From NCBI GenBank assembly GCA_964058845.1, contig CAXKVR010000026.1, forward strand, positions 1 to 64,000: DNA of 64,000 nt, given 5' to 3'. The notes beneath the pieces were generated by a model. It ran no database searches. It was not told the DNA's origin and worked only from the letters and a program-made list of their open reading frames with translations. This stretch comes from Carex sylvatica (Eukaryota > Streptophyta > Magnoliopsida > Poales > Cyperaceae). The translations under genes and the position numbers were made by a program. Shown in pieces: positions 12,926-23,875 of this stretch. Numbering within the stretch: the stretch's first letter is position 1; each line of letters begins with the position of its first letter.

Positions 12926-13177
12926 TTAAGAAAAGACCTTGGCGACGTCCTTCATGAGTCCGGGATTGGTAACACAAAAGGCCTCAAACTCTGCTTTATC
13001 AATAAATCCATCACCATCGGTGTCAATCTCGGCCATGGTGCGCTTCAGCTCATCAATTGAAATTGATCCCAGTTTGCCTAGGGCATCTGACAACTCTTGC
13101 AATGAGATTTTTCCGTCGCCATTTGTGTCAAAGCGGTTGAACACCCTTTCATTCTCAGGTGTCAAGGTAGCTTCCAT
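12926..13177 (-). CDS. Polcalcin-type two-EF-hand calcium-binding protein
   Basis: A single exon encodes 83 residues. Two canonical 12-residue EF-hand loops are present: DTNGDGKISLQE at 17-28 and DTDGDGFIDKAE at 52-63. Both have Asp at positions 1, 3 or 5, Gly at 6, Ile at 8 and Glu at 12. The short length, the start METATLTPE-like (here MEATLTPE) and the C-terminal AFCVTNPGLMKDVAKVF match the polcalcin family, small pollen calcium sensors known as pan-allergens (Bet v 4 and Phl p 7 type). There is no signal peptide or membrane segment, so the protein is cytosolic. A broken paralogue lies about 1.8 kb downstream in the same orientation. A TATA-like TTTATATC lies on the minus strand near 13260-13268. 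Pollen expression is inferred from the family only. Confidence 0.92.
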   Translation of the reverse strand: MEATLTPENERVFNRFDTNGDGKISLQELSDALGKLGSISIDELKRTMAEIDTDGDGFIDKAEFEAFCVTNPGLMKDVAKVFS

Positions 13178-13608
13178 GTTTAATTTTTTGAAACTTTTAG
13201 TTGTTTTGTTTTACAATGAGGCAATGTTAAGAGTAAAAAAATTATGAGAGGAGATTGTTTGATATAAAAGGAGAAGGATTTATGGGAGAAGTGTTGGATC
13301 AAATTATTGTCACATGTTTTTTTTTTACCAAACAAGGAGTATCTGTTTAACATTTTCTATGTTTGGATTGTTTGGATGAGCTTTCCTGCTGATATTGGAA
13401 CAATGTAATAATGCTAAAATAGCAAAAAATATTTGGCTAAAAATTTTAGAAATGTGTGCTGTTAATTCTCTTTTACATTCTGTTTATATAAGAGAATTGG
13501 AAACAATTGAAAAGAAAAATAAATGAACTTCCTCAGGAACTTGAGAGAACAGAAGGTGGAGATATAACACTAATTCTCATTTTTGTTTCGGTTTATTGAA
13601 ATGTCATG

Positions 13609-13640
<32 letters not shown>

Positions 13641-14116
13641 TTACAAGACAGATCAATAGGCCCATAAAGCATAGAAAGCCCAGAATAAGAGAGAAAAATG
13701 ATGAGCCTTTCCTACAAAGAGCAGAAAAATATTCTTAACAAAAAATGTTATGAACTAAAACTAAGATAACAATAACTGTAATTCGAATTATTGGATTGTT
13801 ATTTGATGATTTGGGAAATTGAGGGAAACTATCGATGAAAATTGATAAAATTGATTTCAAGCCCGATACAACATAATAGCCTTGCAAAGAAAGCTATGAT
13901 TTCATATATGATATATCCTTAGCTGGATTTTCATTTATAATTGGTGGAGAATGGAGAGCGACTGAGTAAATCTGATTTCTGTCCTTCTCTTCTCCAGTGG
14001 ATTAACTCGATAATCTCGGTTTCATGTGATAACTCGCCCTCCTGTTTATCTCCAATGGTGAGGAGACAGCAGTGTCGGGAGTGGTCCCCCCATCAAAGAA
14101 ACTAACACCGTTCTCA
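13178..14116. other. Polcalcin upstream region and spacer
   Basis: It contains the polcalcin promoter at the left and a 31-base T tract at 13609-13639. No other gene is visible. Confidence 0.5.
13609..13639. repeat. 31-base T homopolymer
   Basis: This is an uninterrupted run of T, possibly the A tail of an old retroposed sequence on the minus strand. No body of such an element could be identified beside it. Confidence 0.8.
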
Positions 14117-14330
14117 TTAGGGATGGCAATGGGCCGAGCCCATAGGTTTTTTGTCAAGTTCAGATCTGACCTGTCTGTTAAAAATTAATAGTCCGTTTGT
14201 CTGGCCCAATTTGGCGGGTTCAAAAATCTAGGCTCAGTTTGTCCATGAGCTTTTTCTCCAAGTCCAAGCCTGCCTGTCTATGTTCATGGGCTGTCTTACC
14301 CAGCCCGACTCTGCCTGTGTTCCAACCTTG
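14117..14330. mobile_element. Truncated hAT-type element (TAGGGATGGCAATGGGCC end)
   Basis: One end reads TAGGGATGGCAATGGG followed by degenerate GGGCCGAGCCC-like words. This is the same style as the intact hAT-type elements at 30793, 31444 and 32344. The opposite terminal repeat is missing, so no target duplication can be scored. Confidence 0.5.
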
Positions 14331-15454
14331 CAACAGTTTTTCAATTGATGCTCCATTCATTTTTTAAAATTTCTATTGCAACAGCAAACTAAAGAAAAAC
14401 ATATATCAAATAAGAATTCAATTCTCAACAAGTTTAAATGATTGAGTGAAAATAACAAATTCAAAGACATCAATAAGAGTGGCTGCTACATCACTGAGGA
14501 CTTGTTGAAATTATGTTAAAAAAAGATTGAAAATAAGTGCCAAAGTATAATTTAACACAAAAAACAGATGTAATTTAGCACAACAAACTATATAGTTGTC
14601 CATAATTCAGCAAAGTATAATTTAACACTAAACTAAAAATAAAAATTTAACAAAGTTACACAAATATTATTTAGCACAAACAAAGCACTGAACCCACTAC
14701 TCTTCCTCTTCTTCTATTGCTCCGATTTTCATAATTAATTCAATTATGTTGTTTAATATAAATTAATTTCATCTATTTTGTATAAGCTATTATATGCCTC
14801 TTGAACAAAAATAAAACTGAAATAAACAAATAATTTCGATTATGTAACACAAAAACAGTAACATTTTGATTATACTCGGAGAAAGACATGAATATGTAGA
14901 AACAAAGAAACATCCTTAACAGTTAAAACATAGATTATTTATAATCTATGCAAAGGCAACCCAAATTTTGACATGTACAATCTGAACTGAAGCAACTGAA
15001 TGCCTCAAAGTTCAATTCCAAATCAGATTGTCTTTGGTGGAGAAATCCAGTCATGATTTTGATTTCATTTTATCAAATATCTAGATAGCATTCAATTTTT
15101 CAATAACATTCAATTAATAAAAAAGAAGAAGAAGAGTTACCTCAACATCTCCATCTCCATCTCCATCTCCATCATCAAAATATGTCTTAAATAGATTACC
15201 CTCTCCCAATTCTGAAAAAGAAAAAGACAACTAATAGTTAAATGGAAATATGAGGATATATACTTTCTTTTTCATTTCTATGATCATATCATAAAAATTT
15301 GCTGAATGATTCTAGTGTCAAACTAAATACAATTCAAAATCATCAATTCCACAACTCAAATTTCAACGACTTCAAGCAATCAAAGCCTCAATATCAAATA
15401 ATTCATCACAACAGATTTTAAGTATATAATTCATCACAACAGATATTAAACATA
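14331..15454. other. Spacer with a CATCTC microsatellite
   Basis: No coding region is visible. A CATCTC hexamer repeat lies near 15145-15172. The phrase ATTCATCACAACAGAT is repeated at 15402 and 15430. Confidence 0.5.
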
Positions 15455-15463
15455 TTAAAAATC

Positions 15464-16274
15464 CCGAAATTTTTATAAATACCCAAAAAAAATATAAAAT
15501 TACGGAATCTACCCACTGTTTGAATGGAATTCGAAAAATGCCCAATCCGGTTATCCAATAACCGGATTTGAGACAAATTTCCGGTTAACCGTTCACCGGA
15601 TTTTTTTTTTTTTTTTTTTTTTTTTTGAAAAAAAATTACATTTCCGGTTAACGGTGCACCGGACTTTTTTTTTTTTTTTGAAAAAAAATTACATTTCCGG
15701 TTAACGGTGCACCGGACTTCTTCTTTTTTTTTTCTTTTTTTTTCTTTTTTTTACAGAAATTTTTTTTTAAACAGAATTTTTTTTTTATTAAAATATTAGA
15801 AATGTTGAATATATTTCTTTGAAAATAAATGGAATACAATATAATTTGATTTATTAGAGCAACAAATAACCCGGATCAATATTTTTCATGCCGAATTTTT
15901 TGCGGCCGTAAGAAAAATTAATATATTTTTTTATGTGTTATTGGGAAAAAATAAAATTGCTTAGATTCTGAGTTATTGATTCCGATTAAAAAGTCACTTC
16001 TAGATAATTCAGAAAATATTGTGATCTTTCTAGTACATTTAATTTATTAAAAGTTGTATCTATTTTGAGAATTCTTTTTGAATAACAACCATTAAAAATA
16101 TATTAATTTTTCTTACGGCCGCGAAAAATTCGGGTTGAAAAATATTGATCCGGGTTATTTATTGTAGTCTTTCTAATAAATCAAATTATATTGTATTCCA
16201 TTTATTTTCAAAGAAATATATTCAACATTTCTAATATTTTAATAAAAAAAAAATTCTGTTTAAAAAAAAATTTC

Positions 16275-16309
<35 letters not shown>

Positions 16310-16615
16310 GGTACACCGTTAACCGGAAATATAATTTTTTTTTCAAAAAAAAAAAAAAAAAAAAAAAGTCCGGTGCACCGTTAACCGGAAATATAATTTT
16401 TTTTTCAAAAAAAAAAAAAAAAAAAAAAGTCCGGTGCACCGTTAACTGGAAATATAATTTTTTTTTCAAAAAAAAAAGTCCGGTGCACCGTTTACCGGAC
16501 ATTTATCTCAAATCCGGTTATTGGATAACCGGATTGGGCATTTTTCGAATTTCATTCAAACAGTGGGTAGATTCCGTAATTTTATATTTTTTTTGGGTAT
16601 ATATAAAAATTTCGG
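15464..16615. mobile_element. Mutator-like inverted-repeat element with minisatellite arms
   Basis: The element starts CCGAAATTTTTATA and ends with its near inverse complement. It is flanked on both sides by the 9-bp direct repeat TTAAAAATC (15455-15463 and 16616-16624), the duplication length typical of Mutator-like elements. The arms are roughly 490 bp around a centre of about 150 bp. Each arm holds tandem units of about 50 bp made of CCGGTTAACGGTGCACCGGA plus a poly-T or poly-A tract, two to three units per arm. There is no transposase frame, so it is non-autonomous. The open frames 15648-15839 and 16260-16502 are homopolymer artefacts of these arms. Confidence 0.75.
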
Positions 16616-16624
16616 TTAAAAATC

Positions 16625-17446
16625 ATACTGGGTTTATTTTATAAATAACCATACCAGAGGCCACTTCAACATTTTATTAAAAATCATACTGGCTTGCACA
16701 ATTCAGCACTTAAAAAAAATTGAAATTTACCAATTTCCAGCAAAGTCGAAGCGAAAGATACTATTTCCTTTCTTAGTAATTGCTGCTGCAAGGTTGAGCA
16801 TTATAACGTCATCCTAAAATTAGAAGAAAAAAAAATATACAAAATAAAACAAGAGAGAAAGAGAGAGGTACAGCATTTCTACGAATAGAAGAGCCATAAA
16901 TGAAAATGTAGTCCCTGCAACTTGAAGTTTTATTTGAGGTTAATATTTGAAAAATACAGTCCCTGCAACTAGTCTTAAAACTTGTGGCATTAAAACCTTC
17001 CTCATTGAACAATTCAAAAATAGTTAAGAACTAGGCTTTATTCTAATAGCAAAGACACATGGTTTTTATGTGAGAGAACATGAGTTTAAAATCCGGATGA
17101 AATTTTTTTTTCTCTCATAATAACAAGAGTATTAAATAGTTGATTAGCTTGATCTCCAACCTTCACTCAAAAAAAATAAAAAATAATAATTATTTGAGAT
17201 TTAATTTTATTAGCACTGATTTGTCTGCGCTAATAAAACTTGTCTGTGCGGCCTCTGCAGGCCTCTTTTCCTTCTCATTAACCCTGACAATATGGAGCCC
17301 ACTAGTCAGTGTCTCCTTGTGATTTCGGAGTAATTCTGATTGAGGCCCAATTGGCCTAAATTACAGCCCATTCCTTCCTTTCTCCTTCATTACTTACATT
17401 CGAGTCAAAATCTTTTTATAAGGGATACGGTTATGTCCGTATCATT
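16625..17446. other. Spacer, no gene seen
   Basis: The phrase TTAAAAATCATACTGG occurs at 16616 and again at 16677, a small direct repeat beside the Mutator-like element. The rest is unremarkable. Confidence 0.45.
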
Positions 17447-17454
17447 GTATCAAT

Positions 17455-18026
17455 CAGTGTTTTAAAATTCGGCCATATATATCTATGCAGTCGGCAGTCG
17501 TGTTCAGAATAGCCATGCAGCTTTTTCATGTATTTTTGAGCATGCAGTCGCATATGCGATTCGAATATGCGGCAATGCGGACTGAAAACGGCCATGCAGT
17601 CCGAATATGCGGCATATGCGACCATCCAGTCCTCCTATACAGTTTTGTATTGTTTGTGTTGGCTTGTTGCCTTATCGTACTTTTTAAGTTTAATTAGTAT
17701 TGTCAATTTGTTATGGATTTTATATTTAACTTGATGTTTGTGTTAAACTGAATTTATGCATAATCTGGTTGTAGTTGACATATTTGTTTGTGCTTAATTA
17801 ATTTGATAATTTGATTGTATTTTAATTAGAATATATGTGAAAAAATTATTGTTGGTTATGTTATTATGTGAAAATAAATTCATTTATATGAATATATATA
17901 TATATATATATATATACACACGTAAATTTTTATTTTAAAATCTGCATAAATAAATCTATATGAAAATCTATATATGCGATATGCAGCCTTCAGCATACAT
18001 GAACAAAATTGTATTTTAAAAGACTG
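17455..18026. mobile_element. hAT-type non-autonomous element, TSD GTATCAAT
   Basis: The terminal inverted repeats CAGTGTTTTAAAAT and ATTTTAAAAGACTG differ at one base. The identical 8-bp sequence GTATCAAT flanks both ends (17447-17454 and 18027-18034), the length diagnostic of hAT transposons. The interior repeats GCGGCATATGCG-like words and carries a TA dinucleotide run near 17892-17916. It has no transposase. It lies 135 bp before the first ATG of the PPR pseudogene, in its former promoter region. Confidence 0.9.
17892..17916. repeat. TA microsatellite
   Basis: This is a dinucleotide TA run inside the hAT-type element. Confidence 0.8.
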
Positions 18027-18161
18027 GTATCAATGGCGGATGCTGCTAATAACAATGCTCCAAAACACAATCAATAAATCTGTAATCTCTTACAGTGAAC
18101 TCTCAATCAAACAAACTGGGTTCTTCACTTCGTTTCTTTCTGACCTCTTTCGTGTAACTCC

Positions 18162-19673
18162 ATGCATATCCCCTCTCCTAGTCTAATATACCATAGCTTT
18201 GAGGCCACCTTAGCCAAGGTTTTTAAGTTCCTCCTCCAACGCCACCACATCTCGCCTGAGACCACTCTTCGCAAAGCGCGTGATCTCCACGCTTTCCTTC
18301 TCGTCTCCACTTTTCCTTCTCTCTCCTCTCCTCTCCTTTCCTCTTCAACAACTTATTCTCTTTACAACCATTCCAGTTCACTTACTGACGCTCGTAACCT
18401 GTTTGACAGAAAGCCTCAGAGGAATGTAGTATCTTATAACACTATTATCTCTGCCTATGCAAGAGAAATAAATCCTCTCATGCCTTTTCTTTCTTCCTCC
18501 AAATGGCTACAGTTGGATTGAACCAAATACTTCTACTCTTGCTGGCCTTCTACTCTTGCTGGCCTTGTCAGAGCTTCCTTTTTCTTGGATAAACTGCATG
18601 TTGGTGTAGCTACATGCGTATGTCATGAAATCTGGAATTTCAAAAAATAGCATTTTGATGACTGCTTTGGTTGGCATGTACAGTGAGCTTTGCTGGCCTG
18701 AATCTGGAAACCAGATGTTCGATCAAATGCCTGAGCAAGATGTAATAGCTTTCAACTCCATAATTTCTAGGAATATAATGCAGGGTAGAATTAAACAAGG
18801 TCTTCAACAGTTCCATACCTTGTTATGTAAAGGTTTAGTGCTTAATCAAATCACCTACACATTATGTATAAGTGCATGTGGGAGAATAGAGGATTTGAAG
18901 ATCGGGCAAATAATTCTTGGAAAAATAATTTCGTCCAAGCTAAAACCTGATGTGCATCTACAAATTGTGCTTCTAGACATGTATTCAACTTGTGGCGATA
19001 TGGAAACTGCGGTATTTATTTTTGAAAGAATTGAGATGCGAGATTTGGTCTCTTGGAACTCTCTAATAGCCGGTTTTTATAACATTGGTGCAGGAGATAT
19101 GGCAATGCATGGATTTGTTCAATTAAGAGGCCAGCAATGGTTATCACCAGATGATTACACCTTAGCATCTGTAATTGTGGCAACTGTTAATTTGCCTTGT
19201 TTCCATTATTCTTCCTGCTCATGTAATCAGAACAGGGTTTGAGGCAAGTGTGCATGTGGGCAATACATTGATTAACATGTATTTTTTCAATAATCATCCC
19301 AACCATGCACAAATTTTATTTAACTCTGTACAGAATTAAAATGTTATAATGTGGACAGAGATGGTTGTGGGTCAGTCAAACATAGTAGAAGGTAAATTGG
19401 CGATGAAATATTTTAATTCCATGAGAAGAGAAAGTTACAAAGTGGATAGCTTTTCTCTTAGTAGTGCCTTAAATTCTGCTGCTGATCTAGCCATGTTAAG
19501 GCCAGGTGAGTTGCTACATTCTGTGGTGGTAAAATCAGGCTATGAACATAACACGTGTGTTTGTGGGAATTTACTGAGCATGTATGCAAAAACTGGTGAC
19601 CTTGAATCTTCCTATAAAGTATTTTCTAAGATAGCAAATCCTGATTTGAAATGCTAGAATTTAATGATTGGGG
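18162..19673 (+). pseudogene. PPR gene, 5' part, broken by a Copia insertion (At3g50420-like)
   Basis: Three successive frames encode PPR motifs (ARNLFDRKPQRNVVSYNTII, then 18625-19242, then 19349-19657), separated by frameshifts near 18500-18620 and 19230-19350 and a TAG in NPDLKC-stop-NLMIG. The order and wording, such as VVSYNTIISAYAR, MRDLVSWNSLIAGF and SKIANPDLKC, fit a plant organelle-targeted PLS/E-class PPR protein. My best match from memory is the At3g50420 type. Such proteins bind organellar RNA. The coding sequence runs straight into the LTR at 19674 and resumes at 26259. Several stops and shifts beyond the insertion show a gene long dead. Confidence 0.85.
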
Positions 19674-20046
19674 TGTTGGATTTATTGTCAATCTCGTTGG
19701 ATTTAATGTCAACATTGAGCGTATATGTAATCTAATTATAGATTGTTTACTGTCATATATGATTGTCAATTAAAGTGATCAAATAAGGAATAAATAATTA
19801 ATAGATTCATTATGATGTGGTCCATAAATGTGTATAATAATTTAGGCAAAAATTAAATCATTGATGAACTGATTTAGAAATTTGCAATTCAGAAAAGTAT
19901 CTTTTCAGAAGTCGAAAATCTGCCTTTTTGGAGGGTTGTGCTGTCTGCACGGATATCAATGCAGTCGCACAAATATTGATGCACCAGCATGGTTTTTGAT
20001 GCATAACTCATTATACCTTTTTCAAATTGGCAGATAACCAAAAATA
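19674..20046 (+). repeat. Left LTR of the Copia element (altered after about 370 bp)
   Basis: This part aligns by eye with 25414-25788 with scattered substitutions, up to TATTATATATAA. Beyond that the left copy no longer matches the right LTR, and the expected initiator-Met-tRNA binding site cannot be found. The downstream part of the left LTR has therefore been replaced or lost. Confidence 0.75.
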
Positions 20047-20888
20047 TTATTATATATAAAGTTTTTTAAGATCTAGAGAAAATAAAAAATTATTGATGAT
20101 TTTTTCGTCGATTTTTTGTTTGATTTTTCTTGATTGTTTTAGATCTCAAAATTTTAGTTTGGAGAGCACAAAACTTGTAAAAGTTTGCAGCCATAATTGT
20201 CTATTTTTAAGTTATTAAGTTGGTGAAAATTTGTTAGAAGATTTTCAATTGAAATCGCAAATTTTAATCAAAATTCGGTCCAGGCAGATTTTGTACATTC
20301 CTCATAGCCTTTATTGGCAAATTTTAATAAGCAGTTATGAATTTTCTTTTGGTTTTTGGTGAAATTTATTTTTGATAAATTTTCTAAAACAAAATATACA
20401 GATTTGGAATTAAATTTCAAAGGTTACTTAATGTGCTTCCAAAATTATGAAATATTTCTAGATCATGTGTCAATTTTAGCATAATAAATGCAGTTTTATA
20501 GTTACTGAGAAAACAAATTTGGTTGTACGGATTTTAATGCGACAGTATGATTTTTGATGCAAATGCACAAAATACCTCTTTTTTTTTTCAAAATGGCAGA
20601 TCGCACTAAAATTCGTGGGGGCCATAGAACTCTCTGAAAAATTACAGAATATATTCTGAGATTAAAATTGCAGTTATTATGATACAATTATATTTATTTA
20701 GTTAATTGCACTTTTGTTTTATGACTATGGTATAAATTATAATTCTTATAAAGGCATTAAAGTTGTATGTATCTTGAATTGAATTAATTAAGTCCTAATT
20801 GTACTCAAATGTACCTCTTTTGACAAGATTAATTTAAATTTATTTTATAAAAGAAAGTTAAGGTGCAATTAATGGATGTAATCATTAT
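20047..20888. other. Anomalous segment replacing the rest of the left Copia LTR
   Basis: There is no homology by eye to the right LTR's R-U5 region. A degenerate second copy of an LTR module (GATTTTTGATGCA..CAAAATGGCAGAT) lies at 20530-20605, so the segment may come from a related LTR. Confidence 0.4.
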
Positions 20889-21439
20889 CAGCCCAAAGGA
20901 AGGTAATGGTTACAAAAATTATTTGTGCAAGTGAGTGATAATAAAGTATAGTGATGACCAAAATTTTTAAACATATGTCAACATTGTCGGCCCAAAGGAA
21001 GGCATGTTGTTCGGTATATTCTAGGCTATCAGTAGTTTATTATTACGCCAAAGTATCATAAGAAATTGACCAATTATCCAAAGGTAGCTGCTTAATTTAA
21101 ACCGATACTTTGTTTTTAAGATGGATTTCTAAGTTTCATAAAATATGATGATTTATTAAGATAAGCTACGATACTATGAATGTAACAATATCAATGAAAA
21201 TTCTGTCTAGGCAAGTCGAAATTCGAAGTGTATCTTTAGGGATCTCTGACTTACCTGGGATCTTACCTGGTTGTGAAATTCGTGTGTATACTAACAAAAG
21301 GGAAAATCATCTCATATATTTTGAGTAAGTTAGGCCTTTATTTGAATGTAATTTATAAATTCATATTTTTTTATTTGTGTTGTTCGTTGTGATTTTTAGT
21401 TCACATTTTTCCAGTTAGCATTGTTAAAGGCCTAAACAA

Positions 21440-21670
21440 TATTTTTTTATGTTGAATGGAACCAACTTCAAATTTTGACATGAGAACATAGTAATAGTTC
21501 TCGGTATCAAGGATCTGGACCTTGCGTTTAGAGAAACTTGTCTCACTATTATGGACACAAGTACTTCTGATCAAAAGAAGGAAAAAAAAAAGTAGAACAG
21601 GTCTAATCGCATGTGTCTTATGATAATGAAGAGGTTCATGAAGATGCATTAATGAGCGCTCAAGGGGTTA
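21440..21670 (+). pseudogene. Copia gag remnant
   Basis: Fragments such as MLNGTNFKF, IKDLDLALRE and SNRMCLMIMKRF are in different frames. They resemble the N-terminal gag (DUF4219/UBN2-like) domain of TNT1-type Copia elements. Stops (for example TGA right after NFKF) and frameshifts make it non-coding. Immediately after it the sequence jumps to the region that normally follows integrase (FYNPTEHPVFET), so protease and integrase are deleted. Confidence 0.65.
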
Positions 21671-21892
21671 TAAATTTTATAATCCTACGGAACATCCAGT
21701 ATTTGAGACAAAAAAATGTATTTTTTTTATGATGTTGAGTTTGTGGGGGTGAGAAAATAATTAATTTTGAAGAAGAATATGTAAATATTCCATCAAGTGT
21801 TACGAGTTTTGTGGATATAGATCCGAGTTTTACTCAAAACACCATTACGGACGAAATCATTATTGAAACTCAAACTCAACAAGATGAAACAG

Positions 21893-23875
21893 TGATAAGC
21901 ATAAATTATATAACCATTATATCTTGTTTTTATCATAAAATAGCTCCAAATATCTTGTACTTTGAATACAAAGTGAATAGAATATACCTAGAATCAAGTT
22001 ACTGTGGTTGTTTGACTTTAGAATGCAGGAAAAGATGAAAATTGCAGAAAATACTTCTCAGAGCGGGTCATCCACCCGCACTCACAGACAGTGCGGACGC
22101 ACTCCTCACTTAGCCAAATTTACAGCATCTCAGCAGTTCACATAAAAAGTCCGAGCCTAATGCGTCCACATTCAGACTAAGTGCGGGTCATCTCAGCCGC
22201 ACTCAGGACTTGGCCGATTTCAGAAACTGCACATCACATATTCCAGTGCAGGTCATCCATCCGCACCAAATTACAGTGCGGATGCACCAAGAGTAAACAC
22301 AGAATTTTCAGGCTGGTAAAAAAGGAAACTTCGAGCCAGTGCAGGTCATCCACTCGCACTCACATACAGTGTGAACGCACCCATAGAATTTCACAGGATT
22401 TACCTTCCTAGTTAAATATGGAAAGCTGAACCAGTGCGGGTTAGTCACCCGCACTAACCCTCAGTGCGGATGCACTGAACCCGCAAATAGCCAAAATTAC
22501 ACATTTTTAACACGGTTTCTATTTTTAGCGAGCCAGGGACGCTTTTTGACAGCTAAATTTGGACACATCAGTCCAGGAAAACAAGGCAAATATAGCACCC
22601 ACTAACCCCACATTCTAGCCTCTAAATTGGGCATAGTCTTTTGTTATATAAGGGGGGGTTCATTTTCCATTGAAGGAGATCTCACACATTTCTCATCTTA
22701 CAAATCTCTCTCTCTCTCTCTCTCTCACCCTTTGGTGCATGCCAATTTCCATAAAATATAGCGATAAATCTGTAGCCATTCTAGAAGTCCCTGAAGCTTT
22801 TCTAGAAATGAGAAGGAGATCCAAGCAAGATTTTGGCGAGATTGAGGTTCTTGATTCAATAAAAGGTGTAACTATTTCTTTATCTCATTCCTTCTTATTT
22901 TTGCCAACTTTTGTAATGGATCTCTCCAAGAGAGAGTATATCTCTTTTTAGGGATTTAGGTCAATGCATGAACTTGTTTAATTGTATCTTATTTGGTTAT
23001 TTATTTTTATTATGATTATTTTATGGGATTTGATGTTAATTTTTGAGATTTATCATTTGTGTTAATTACATAATTAGTACTTACAATCGATGTAGTTCCG
23101 CTTTGGATTCGAAAGAACCAAAGTAGTTAGGACGAGAGGAGAGTACCAATTATGAACACAAATACCTTAGGTTTTGATTAAGGTCTAACTAACTGCGAAA
23201 TCAAACCGGAACTACAGAAATAAGGGTTAGGGACTTGGTGAAGGACGTAACTGTGAAGTCATACCCTTATTAGGACATCTCAAATTGAATTGGATATTGG
23301 TATGAAGGACGTAACTGTGAAGTACCAATATTTGAGGAGAGGAAAGACTAACAAAAGCTTATGGTCTAGGTAGCTAGGATGAAGGACGTAACTGTGAAGT
23401 TTGAATTGCTTAGGCACGTTATTAATTCACGAAAGTGACCCTTAATGACATATTAGGTTAGAAACCTCATCAAATCATACATGAATTTAAACAAATACCA
23501 AATAGATAGAATTAACAAGGGATTGTAGACCGAATACCCCTAGATCTCCTCAACTTGAAAACAAACCAATCTTTATTTTCTTTATTTTATTTACATCTAT
23601 TGTTTACAATTATTCTCAGGTATTGAACCCAACTTAGGACTACTTAAACAAACTCCCCCTTATTCTATTTTATTGCACTTACTTCTTTTTATTATATTTT
23701 GAAATTAATTAATAAAGTCTAAACTTAGTATCTAAACTTACTCTCTGAGGATCGATACCCAATAATATACTACGCGGTAGGATTGTGCACTTGCTATCTA
23801 AACTGAAAGTGTATTTAAGGTTAAAAGGTACAGCTTGATGTACAGAAATTTTTTACTATAATTTTTGGTGCAACA
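21893..23875 (+). repeat. Solo LTR of a Gypsy-type element, TSD AACAG
   Basis: The LTR begins TGATAAGCATAAATTATA and ends TTGGTGCAACA (TG..CA). It is flanked by the perfect 5-bp duplication AACAG (21888-21892 and 23876-23880). It is 1983 bp long with no internal region or second LTR, so it is a solo LTR left by recombination. It interrupts the Copia remnant between the post-integrase region and reverse transcriptase, so it is younger than the Copia insertion. Its U3 carries many short hairpins (22055-22470), and three copies of GAAGGACGTAACTGTGAAGT lie downstream (23230-23400). Confidence 0.93.
22645..22652 (+). promoter_or_regulatory. TATA box inside the solo LTR
   Basis: TATATAAG is followed by a CT dinucleotide run at about 22707-22726, a typical LTR core promoter. 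The same box (CTATATAAGGGG on the minus strand) is at the matching place in the solo LTR at 34640-36713. Confidence 0.55.

Noticed and set aside
16260..16502. Open frames 15648-15839 and 16260-16502 (minus)
   Set aside because: They are poly-Lys/poly-Phe translations of homopolymer tracts in the Mutator-like element's arms.
22670..22951. Open frame inside the solo LTR, with a similar frame at 35568-35843 (minus) in the second solo LTR, both reading ..IKYSDKS..SKQDFG.IEVLDSIKGVTISL..
   Set aside because: The similarity is explained by the shared LTR sequence. The third LTR has different sequence at this place and no such frame, and there is no sign of protein-level selection.
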